A stretch of 64,000 bases of DNA from Hemerocallis citrina. Lineage: Eukaryota > Streptophyta > Magnoliopsida > Asparagales > Asphodelaceae. Below are positions 1 through 9,054 of the stretch, piece by piece. Within the stretch, counting starts at the first letter, position 1. Each line of letters starts with the position of its first letter. The DNA lies in NCBI GenBank assembly GCA_017893485.1, contig CM030368.1:107019549-107083548 (forward strand), written 5' to 3'. Below the pieces are notes generated by a model that was given only the letters and a program-made list of their open reading frames with translations, made no database searches and was not told the origin of the DNA. The translations under genes and the position numbers were made by a program.

Positions 1-215
1 AGTACAATCACATTCACTAGTTCTACATTGTAGTAGTTTTAGTTTGGGTGACCACTGTTATAAGGACAGACACTAGTTGGGCGTGTGCTCACATGTCAAG
101 GGGACACGTACGGCGTCGTCTCGTCTGGGATACGTGCGGCATTGTCTCAACTGTTAATTTCTGGAATCTAGTGATAAAAATAGGACACCGTCCTGTCGAA
201 ATGTAAGGGATGGAC

Positions 216-1731
216 TGTTAGCATTCGATGGTAGTCTCATATCAAATACACAGCGGAAAAATTACAAAAAAATATCGAAATCTAGTAATGGATCCATACG
301 AAAATCATAAATCATGTTTAGGAGTTATACCTTGAAGATGGATCTCCTGTCTCCAGTTAATGTTGATCACAGCACTGCAATATTGCTGTGCCGCTACGGT
401 ATCCACACGAACGGACAAATCAAGCTTTCCCTCACGCAGCGATGCTAGCTGCGGAAAGGGGATATTCCTTACGATCTCTCTCTCTCTCACACACAATTTC
501 TGTGATGGCTAGGGTTTTCTCATGTAACACTTTTCCACAGATACGTATCATATATATAGCTGTAGAAAATCAACCCTAAAAGAGTAATGAGGCTGTTCGA
601 CTCGCAATCTGACCTGGTTCAGATTCGTGTGTTGGCCTTTGAACTTTAGTCAGCCCATTTAATCTAATTAAATGTCTAACCAATGTCAGAAGTCCAAGTC
701 TTACTTGGATCCCCAATTAAATTCATCTTATGAATTTAAATTCAATTTCGATCCATTCTAAGTGTGTGACCCTGTAGGTTCTCGTTACGTTGACAGTAAT
801 ACCAAAATCATATTCTAGTATTACAAACAGTGAGCGGTATCTAGCAATACATCACTGCTAATTAAGTAACGGGAATGTCAGTGATTAGACATAACCTATT
901 CGTGGCCAATGTTACGATGTAGTCTAGTTCCTTTGTCCAGATATTTTAATTGACCACAAGGCAGAGCGTGCCACCTTTGTATAGTTCAATATTTGGTTTC
1001 TTGATATCCGAGTAGACTTACTAAAACAAATGAGCTCAATATCTCATATTAACTCATTTGAGCATGACCATGTATTTTGTAGTCTCATTCAATCCAGGGC
1101 CCATAGATGTCGCACCTGTTATGTAAGAGGGACAAATCCTATCTAAGTCACTCACATCCCTCCACATGATTTGTAGTATATCAAATAGTTGACTTTATAA
1201 TCACCTTATTATAGGCAACATTTAATGACATTAAAATATATAATTTCTCATGTAGGAAACTGTAGTGACTTCAAGTCAAATGACTGCATACACCATGGTC
1301 ACTGTGAGAATTACTTATGACACTCACGTAACGATCCATGCAATGTTCTCATGGTGGGTCAGTCCAGTACATTATTACTCTAATTGTACCCATGTGAAGA
1401 CTTGATATCTCATATCCATGACCCGTGAGATATGGTCATCAGTCTACGCACATACTAGTCTCTATGTATTATTGTTGTCCTAATTCACAATAATACTTGA
1501 CTAAGGACATTTAAGAATAAGGTTCTGATTACAACCAATATGATCTCACAATCAAGTCATGCATTTGATATCCCATGGTACTGAACCTACTATTCTAAGG
1601 ACTTTATTATGTTCATTTAATCACAATAAAAAACACAATAATTGAAATGTCTCATATATAAAATAAATATCATGATACAATGTAAACTAGTAATGTCAAT
1701 ACATAACTGGCCTCTAGGGAATACTCCAACA
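216..1731 (-). mobile_element. Solo LTR, 1516 bp, with perfect 5-bp TSD
   Basis: The block starts TGTTAGC and ends CCAACA on the + strand, so it has the TG..CA ends of an LTR. It is flanked by identical 5-bp copies of TGGAC (211-215 and 1732-1736). Read on the - strand it starts TGTTGGAGTATTCCC, has a TATATATA box near 550 and an AAACCCTAG-type leader, and ends GCTAACA, which fixes its orientation. No internal coding region or second LTR is present, so it is a solo LTR. The superfamily (Copia is my guess) is not proven by the sequence. Confidence 0.85.
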
Positions 1732-1865
1732 TGGACCCCTATGAGTACGACTATGTTTTGAGTTATCCATACGAACAAGGAGCAAGAGTGTAATTCTGAG
1801 TCTCTAGCGAAGTAGGGAAAAGCCCTACCGATTCTCCTTATGTTCGTACAACTTTCGGTGAGGTC

Positions 1866-2048
1866 CGGGGGTGGAGAAAGACCGCAGGGTTCGGGCATTT
1901 CACGTGGGTGATTCTACAGGGTTATCCGAGGGTGGAGAAAAACCACAGGGACTGGGCGGAGTATGACCAGGGGGTGGAGGAAGACCGCAGGGTTCGGGCA
2001 CTCCATGTGGGTAATTCTACAGGGTTGTCCGATGGCGGAGAAAGACCA
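1866..2048. repeat. Two-copy direct repeat inside the LTR fragment, period about 103 bp
   Basis: Two copies share GGGGTGGAG(A/G)AAGACCGCAGG, then a TTCGGGCA block, then ATTCTACAGGGTT(A/G)TCCGA. They start at about 1866 and 1969. Short tandem blocks of this kind are common in large Gypsy LTRs. Confidence 0.7.
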
Positions 2049-2673
2049 TAAGGTCTCGACATACACAATGACATGATCATGAACATTTCATACTGCAGAG
2101 GCAGAACTGGACGGAACAACTGCAACCTCACTAGTCACTAAATAAATGTCAGAAATAAGGTAATAATACAAGAGTAAGTTTGCATTGCGAATGATCAAAC
2201 CCTGTAATCAAAAGTACGTACAAGCTTGATTGGGGGTTCCAATCAAGTGTGCATTAGAATAAGAGCATCTTGTGAGATTCTAGGTCATGACATACACTGA
2301 CACATCTGTTTGTATGACTTTCACATTTTTTTGTTGCATTAACATTGATTGTTGAGGATTTTGGAGAACGCAGGTTTCGTCCATATTGCGTCAGTTGCAT
2401 TCAACTAATGTACCCACAGTTCGTTAGTTGCAGGACTGATCGTGGGAGCAGGAGATTCAAGTAGTGGAGCATCGAAGTGGAGGATATAGTTTCCTCGTAC
2501 AATATAAATTATTGGTGTAATTCATTATGTAAATTTATGTAAAACTACATTGTACATTATGATAATGTAATAAAAGTTTTAATTTTCTGTGACTTTCTGT
2601 GTTGTGTACTCATTGAAGTAAAGATTCTAGATATGTGTCACGAGTTTTCAGTGTATGAAAACGGGACGCTACA

Positions 2674-3302
2674 TTTTGGGAGAGTAAATGTGAGCCATTG
2701 ATTTTGTTTCAGTTGAAGGAAAGCCACTTGATACCTTTTTTTTCTTTCAAATTGCCTTGTATTTATTATATAGATAATAAAATATATTATGATAAACATC
2801 GTCCTTTCGTCGAATATTATGCAAGTGTGCAAAATTCTTGCGATTGGCACAAAGGTAGTAAACATCTATCTAGACTTGGAAGAGTGCTATAAATAAAACA
2901 CAAATTTCCTCATTTTTACCAAACACCTATTTAAAGTAAAAAGAAATTGAATTTTGTCTCTCCAAAAGCAATTCCAATTGAAGTCTAAAGCTTTATTTAG
3001 TACTGTTGTGAACGAAAAATGTTTTTGTTGAAAATTAATGGTACCAAAAATATTGTTTTGGAAAGAATTATATTTAAGTTGACAATTTTCTAGTAAGTAA
3101 AAACACTTTTTGAAAAGCTAAACGTACAGTTTTAGATGATTTGAAAAAAATGATTAAAATAGTAGTTGCGGAAAAAATGCTTTTGATTCAACAAACTTTT
3201 AGTTAAGTTTGCGAAATGCATATTTTACGCCTAAAAGAGCTTTCGGATCCACAAAACACCACCAGATCAAGAACACCACTAGATCAAAAACTTCACATAG
3301 TA
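2674..3302. other. AT-rich stretch, no gene seen
   Basis: Only short scattered ORFs occur. No LTR ends, primer binding site or repeat structure is evident. It may be decayed leader sequence of the gag-pol that becomes recognisable at 3303. Confidence 0.4.
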
Positions 3303-6300
3303 TCTTTTCATTTGGATGGGACGGCCTTGGCATGGTCTCAGTACAGATATGAAAAAATGGTGATTTCACTAGTTGGGAGGTGTTTGTAAAGGAGGTTGAC
3401 ACTAGATTTGGGGTTTCACTGTTTGTAGATCATGCATGGCAATTGTTTAAGCTAACTCAGACTACTAGTTTGGCTGCTTACCAAGATCAATTTGATATGT
3501 TGATTAACAAAACGAAGGGGTTATCTGAAGAACATGTACCGAGTAATTACATATCGGGTCTAAAGCTTGACATACGAAGAGAATTCATAGCTCATAAGCC
3601 TAAGACATTGGTTGAAGCAATAGGTTTAGATAGACTGCAGGAATATACTGTAACAGATAGTCGATATCAAGGTAATAGAGGCAGCTATCAGTGTCGCCAT
3701 GGAAACCTCCACCACCTAGTACACTCCCACCCTTACTTCCAACTCCAAGTGCACCCACTAACAGCCAGATAAAAAATTCACAGTCAAAATTAGCAGTGAG
3801 AAGAATTCTTCCAGCTGAATGAACAATGAGAAAGGAGAAAAGGCTTTGTTTCAACTGCGACGAGAAGTACATACCTGGTCACAAATGTCAGCATAAGTTT
3901 TTGATGCTAATGACTGAAGAAGAGGATGACAGTAATGCACAATCATCTAAAATGTTTTGCAACTTCGAGAATACTGCTTAATATGATGTCATTTCAGCTG
4001 ATACAGCACCGCCAGAGATCTTTTTTCACGCTTTTTCAGGGCAGATATCCTTGCAGACCTTAAGGGTTCAAGGAATGATTACACACCAGCAGATACAAAT
4101 CTTAATTGATTCGGGAAGCACCAACAATTTTATGCAGGGGAGGTTAGCAAAATTTTTAAGTCTGGCTATACAACCAGCTACTCAGTTCAAAGTGGTCGTG
4201 GGGAATGGCCAAATACTACAGTGTGAAGGGAAGTGTTTAGAAGTTCAGTGGTTATTCAAGGGCATTCTTTCCTCATTGATTTTAATATCTTGCCTATTCA
4301 TGGATTAAATGTGGTGTTGGGTATACAGTGGTTGCGGCTAGGGCTGTTCATACTTTGGTTAAAACCGATTACCGAACCGAACCGAACCGAAATTTGTCAA
4401 TTTGGTTCGGTTTTTCGGTTTTTCGGTTCGGTTTTGACCCGAACCGAAGTTTTTATAGAGAGTTCGGTTCGGTTTTTGGTTGGCTTTTGAATAAACCGAA
4501 CCGAAATAAAAACCGAAGTTTTTGGTTGACTTTATATTTTGACAATTTGTTTTCAAATTTATGACAAGTAAATTATACATTATTCTAATTGTTAATTTTT
4601 TGTCAAAATCCCAACTTCCAAGTGAATTAGGAGATGGTTTCTAAAAGTATCAGAAAAATACAAATCTGTACAAACAGGAACGGGGTTACAGTATAGAATA
4701 TTGATTCGATGGTCAATCTTTAATTTTAATTTCTATAGTTGCAGTCTCTGCATTTCTATACTTGCATATGTAGATTAGCTCAATTCTTATACATGTTGGT
4801 AAATTCTTATACATGTTACCGTAATCTAGGACTGGGCCAGTGAGGTTCAGAAAGGGTTCAAGCAATCAGACCTGACGAGTCAGTGCACGCATAGGTAGGT
4901 GCATAAGTCAGTTTTCTGATTTATTTTATTACATCTAACTGAATCAGATGGTTTATTTAACTAAGAATGAATTGTATTCGTAGGTACAAGATATACATTG
5001 AGGGGTCAGCTTGGTCTGTGAGCGAGAAATACATTCTGGCATGTGACTCGCCTGCACTGATCGTGAGTCCACATTACCAAACAAACAAGTCCTAAGCATT
5101 TTTCTTAACATTTTTTTTCTTTCTTTCTTTCTTTCTTTCTAGTAATGAGATTGTTTCGATTGTGTTTCATAAGTATTTTTCTTAACATTTTTTTTCTTTC
5201 TTTCTAGTTCGGTTAGTTCGGTTATTAACCGAACCGAACCGATAAAATTCGGTTCGGTTTAAACCGAACTTGTAGAATTTCGGTTCGGATTTCGGTTCCA
5301 GTTTTACCAAACCGAAAAGTTCGGTTCGGTTCGGTTTTTTTCGGTTCGGTTCGGTTTTGAACCGATGAACACCCCTAGTTGCGGCTGCTTGGTAAGGTGG
5401 TGTCTGACTATATAGAGATGACTATGGAGTTCAGGTATGATAATAAGACGGTGCTGCTACAAGGTAGTCTTTCTCAAATCCCTTCACAAATACAGTTGAA
5501 GTCTCTGCGTAGAGAGATAACTACCAATGCTATAGGACAGTTGTTTCATTTGGTCCTACAGGAAGAACATCAAGAGCAGAGCACCTGACATTATGGCAGT
5601 CTTGCAAGACTACGCGCCAGTGTTTGCAGAGGTAACGGGGCTTCCTCCTGCCAGAGAATTTGATCATAATCTACATTTAATACCAGGTGCATCTCCGACA
5701 AATGTCAAACCATATAAATATCCACATTTTCAAAAAAAAAATGAGATAGAAAAACAAGTTGCAAAAATGTTACAGGAAGGGATAATTTGACACAGTAGAA
5801 GCGCATTCTCCTCACCAGTGCTATTGGTCAAGAAGAAGGATGGTACGTGGAGATTTTGCGTCGATTATAGAGCTCTAAATTCAATTACTATAAGAGACAA
5901 ATTTCCCATACTAATTGTAGATGAGCTATTTGATGAGCTACATGGATCAATTTTTTTTACAAAGCTGGATCTTAGAGCTGGTTATCATCAAATCAGAGTG
6001 AGGGCTGAAGATGTAGAGAAGACTGCCTTTCATACACATGAGGGTCACTACGAATTCTTAGTTATGCCCTTTGGTCTCACAAATGCACCATCTACCTTTG
6101 AGGCAACCATGAATGCAATTTTTAAACAATTTTTTAGAAAAATTGTTTTGGTCTTCTTCGATGATATTTTGATTTATAGTGCAGATTGGTTGACCCATTT
6201 ACATCATCTAGCTTTGGTTTTGAGAATTTTGGAACAAAACCACTTCTATGTTAAAAAAAAGGTAAATGTGAATTTGTAAGAGAATCATTGGAATACTTAG

Positions 6301-6442
6301 GACATTTGATATCTGCAGATGGTGTCCAAGCATGCTCTGAGAAGGTGAAGGCTATTAGGGAGTGGCCTATTCTGAAAACTATCAAGCAATTAAGGGGTTT
6401 TTGGGTCTAGCTGGGTATTATAGAAATTTTGTACAAGGATAT
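3303..6442 (+). pseudogene. Decayed chromovirus-like Gypsy gag-pol, 5' portion
   Basis: The order is gag core (HLDGTALAW near 3310, then a frameshift, then the gag C-terminal domain to ~3660), zinc knuckle CFNCDEKYIPGHKC (~3847), protease with LIDSGSTNNFM (~4105), and reverse transcriptase. The RT motifs include [18 protein letters not shown] (~5828), the FFDD catalytic box (~6157) and EYLGHLIS (~6290). The gag zinc motif and protease are of the kind seen in Reina/Tf2-like chromoviruses. Frameshifts near 3385 and 4260 and a TGA at 5788-5790 break it. It is split by a hAT element at 4339-5377. At 6442 it is cut by an LTR retrotransposon, and the frame resumes exactly at 15429 (...VQGY|ASKAAA...). 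No LTRs for this element were recognised. Confidence 0.85.
4339..5377. mobile_element. Non-autonomous hAT element, 1039 bp, with perfect 8-bp TSD
   Basis: Terminal inverted repeats read TAGGGCTGTTCAT at the left and, reverse-complemented, TAGGGGTGTTCAT at the right. The flanks are identical 8-bp copies of GTTGCGGC (4331-4338 and 5378-5385), the TSD length of hAT elements. Both subterminal regions are packed with GGTTCGGTTCGG and its complement. The interior is AT-rich, non-coding, and contains a CTTT microsatellite (5119-5140) with a partial second copy near 5190. Removing it restores the interrupted protease frame (IQWLRLLGKV). Confidence 0.92.
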
Positions 6443-7234
6443 TGATGCGGCTTATTTCTGAGACACGTGTGGAAGCACCAGGTGTGAGTTCGAACTCAAT
6501 TTGTATTGAAGGAGATTGCCGCTCGTCTGCCGACCTTCGGTTGACCTTCTGGGGCCTACGATGAGCTCGGAAAGACTTTGAAGGTTGGGCTCGGATTGGA
6601 AGGGTCGGATCCGAGGTCTTGTGTACCTGCAGACGGTCCTGAAACACCGGGGTTTGTCCCGGTGGCGGACCCTCCGACGCTCTAGTCAGTCTCTGTGAGA
6701 GAGTAGCAATAACTAGGTATATTTAAGTGGCAAAAGATTGATTACCTCCAAAAGGTGGGTGAGGGTCTAGTATTTATAGAGAATCCCAACCGGGTTTGGT
6801 TCCGCTTGGGGGCCGGGTTTGGATCCGAAAGCCCATGGGCCTGACGTGGCAGAAGGCCCAGGGGGTTTAGGGCGGTTGTGGTGATACCAGGAGTGGTATA
6901 GGGCTGACGTGGCGAAACCCTTGGCGGTATTTGGAGCTGACGTGGCCCATCGTGAGTCCTCTGTGCCTCTGGGGGAATCGGAGGGCCTAGGCTGCGCCAG
7001 GTCATCCTTCCGCCCCGCCAGAGAGGGGGGACGGCCTGAGGGACTGCTCCGAATCGGACTCCGGGGGATACTGAGGCTCGTCAGTACGAGGAAGCCGGTA
7101 CTGTGAGGGCAAACACGAGGTTCGGCGCCGACCCTGAAGGGGTCCGGAGCCGAACCAGGTTATTATTCTTGTTTTTCTGAGTAGGAATTGTATTGGGCCC
7201 TGGATGGGCCTCAGGCCATTTTTACACTGTCACA
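6443..7234 (-). repeat. 3' LTR (element orientation) of the gag-protease retrotransposon
   Basis: On the - strand it begins TGTGACAGTG and ends AAGCCGCATCA. A TATAAAT box lies near 6772-6778 on the - strand. Compared with 14632-15423 there are five differences and no indels, all transitions. Confidence 0.95.
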
Positions 7235-7248
7235 CAAGCCCCCCACTC
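7235..7248 (-). promoter_or_regulatory. Polypurine tract
   Basis: On the - strand the 14 bases directly abutting the 3' LTR read GAGTGGGGGGCTTG, which would prime plus-strand DNA synthesis. The element at 22253-41657 has a near-identical tract (41053-41068). Confidence 0.85.
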
Positions 7249-7324
7249 CTGCAGGGGGTGCGGGAGCTAGCCGTGGAGGAGTGCTCATGGTTGTAGAAAA
7301 TGGGATGGTGAGTCATTGGATCTT

Positions 7325-7960
7325 CGTGAGAAGAGTACCCTGGTGCCAGACCCGACCCCGAGCCGGTCGAGGGATTATGGGCCAACAAGGGGGGTGGCGA
7401 GCCGTTGGCCTTCCTGAGAAGACCACCCTGGTGCCAGACCTGACCTCGAGCTTGGCGAGGGATTACTGGAAGGCAAGGGCGATGGCGAGCCGTGAAGCCT
7501 TCCTGAGAAGACTCCCCTGGTGCCGGACCCGACCTCGAGCTGATCGAGGGATTATGGGCCAACAAGGGGGGTGGCGAGCCGTTGGCCTTCCTGAGAAGAC
7601 CTCCCTGGTGCCAGACCTGACCTCGAGCTTGGCGAGGGATTACTGGAAGGCAAGGGCGATGGCGAGCCGTGAAGCCTTCCTGAGAAGACTCCCCTGGTGC
7701 TGGATCCGACCTCGAGCTGATCGAGGGATTATGGGCCAACAAGGGGGGTGGCGAGCCGTTGGCCTTCCTGAGAAGACCTCCCTGGTGCCAGACCTGACCT
7801 CGAGCTTGGCGAGGGATTACTGGAAGGCAAGGGCGATGGCGAGCCGTGAAGCCTTCCTGAGAAGACTACCCTGGTGCTAGACCTGACCCCGAGCTGGCCG
7901 AGGGATTTCGGGCTAACAAGGGGGATGGCGACCGGTTGGCGCCCCAGAGTGACTGAGCGG
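7325..7960. repeat. 177-bp tandem repeat, about 3.5 copies
   Basis: The marker GGGATTATGG recurs at 7371, 7548 and 7725, and a diverged GGGATTTCGG at 7902, giving a constant 177-bp period. Each unit is itself two related halves with GAGAAGAC..CCCTGGTGCC and GACC(T/C)CGAGC(T/C). Because 177 is a multiple of three, long meaningless ORFs run through it on both strands. It lies between the polypurine tract and the promoter region of the antisense gene. Confidence 0.9.
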
Positions 7961-9054
7961 GGATATCCCACCATTCGTGTGGAGTATTGAAGGCTCTCCG
8001 AGAATGGTGTGATGGTCCAATTTCCTAGGGGCATTTATTGGCGCCGCCTAATAAATGTAGATGGTGCATGGTTTTCCGTTGATTGACCTTCCCTGCGCCT
8101 CAACGGTTAGTCCCTGGGGGAGGTTATAAATACCTCTCCCCTCCATTGTAGGTATGATCAAAACAGGGGTGGCCCATTGGCTCTCAGAGGTGTCTGCTTC
8201 GGCGGACGCCTGTCTTTGGCTAATATTTTCGACCCTAGCAGCATCGGAGAGATGGTTACTCTGCCGCCCTGATCTTCTCTTGGATCTGATGGACCTTGAT
8301 ATGGTGGCCAGATCTACGGGAGATCAGGGCGAGAGGGGTGACGGCCGAGATCCGTGCTGTGGGAAGAGGAGCTTCGGTTTAGTGGTGGTTTTGCCGTCTG
8401 GATCCCTTTTCGGGTCAGACTGCCCTGTCATGGAGGTTTGGCCCGGGAGAGATCCAGACGAAAAGACGCACCCACCGTATACCGGCCTTGGGGCTGAAGG
8501 GCCTCGGATGGGGGGGCCACCTCCCGTTGGGGGTCGGTCAGTCCGTCTTGATAGGGCTGTAGGCGATGGCGGTTTCTGTTCCACCTTCGAACAGTTCGGG
8601 GTTTCGGCTGCCGAGGCTGTAAGTCCCGGGCTGCTCGAGGGTGAGAGGGGAACTGGTCGGACGCTGGAGCCCAGGGCGTCTGTCATATGACGGCGCCTTA
8701 AACTTAAAAAAAATGTTTTCTCCGTCGTGTATCCCACCCGACCCGACCCCAGAGTTAGGCCGTCAGTCTGGCGTCTGATGACGTCCCCCGCACAGGTTTC
8801 GAGAATGCGGCGCGATTTTCCAGGCGGCAGTTGTGCGTCAATCAGTGAACAGTAATCGCGGAAGTCGAGGAGCCGTTCTTCCCTTATATAAGTATTCCCC
8901 CTTTTTCCCTTTCGCCCACTTCAATCTTGCTGCTTCTTTCTTCAAAAAATCTCCCACCCCTTCAGCGATTGTTCTTGCAGTTTGCCGTACTCGGTTCGCC
9001 CTTCCGAAGCGGTCCCAGGTTAGTTTGGTAAGTTTGTTTTATCTTTAGGCACAG
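7961..9054 (+). promoter_or_regulatory. Upstream region of the antisense gene, with two TATA-like boxes
   Basis: This is non-coding sequence between the tandem repeats and the start codon at 9055. One TATA-like motif (GGTTATAAATACC) lies near 8119-8131 and a stronger one, CTTATATAAG, at 8883-8892, about 165 bases before the ATG and followed by a CT-rich leader. The ORF spanning 8154-8690 has no recognisable domain and I do not call it. Confidence 0.5.
8883..8892 (+). promoter_or_regulatory. TATA box of the antisense gene
   Basis: CTTATATAAG lies in a GC-rich context, followed by a pyrimidine-rich stretch (TTCCCCCTTTTTCCC) and a CTTCTTTC-rich leader up to ATG at 9055. It is on the strand opposite to the LTR-driven transcript, so the gene appears to have its own promoter. 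Confidence 0.6.

Larger units (their letters stand above)
1..2673 (+). repeat. Gypsy-type LTR fragment (Tekay/chromovirus-like), 5' end outside window
   Basis: This is the 3' portion of a long terminal repeat in + orientation. The last ~120 bases contain an ATGTAATAAAAG poly(A)-type stretch and close with GGGACGCTACA. The LTR that ends at 62792 has the same layout (ATGTAATAAAAG, then GGGGCGCTACA). A solo LTR is nested at 216-1731, so about 1.16 kb of this LTR is visible. No primer binding site follows 2673, so it is a fragment or a solo LTR. Family assignment is by resemblance only. Confidence 0.5.

Noticed and set aside
4359..4580. ORFs with repeated PNR/TEPNR peptides
   Set aside because: They come from the GGTTCGGTTCGG arrays at the end of the hAT element.
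7188..7880. Long + strand ORF (230 codons) and a matching - strand ORF
   Set aside because: It runs through the 177-bp tandem array, whose unit length is a multiple of three. The repeated residues come from the DNA repeat, with no domain.
8154..8690. 178-codon + strand ORF after a TATA-like box
   Set aside because: No recognisable domain, and a long ORF exists on the other strand too because of high GC. It probably lies in the leader or promoter of the antisense gene.
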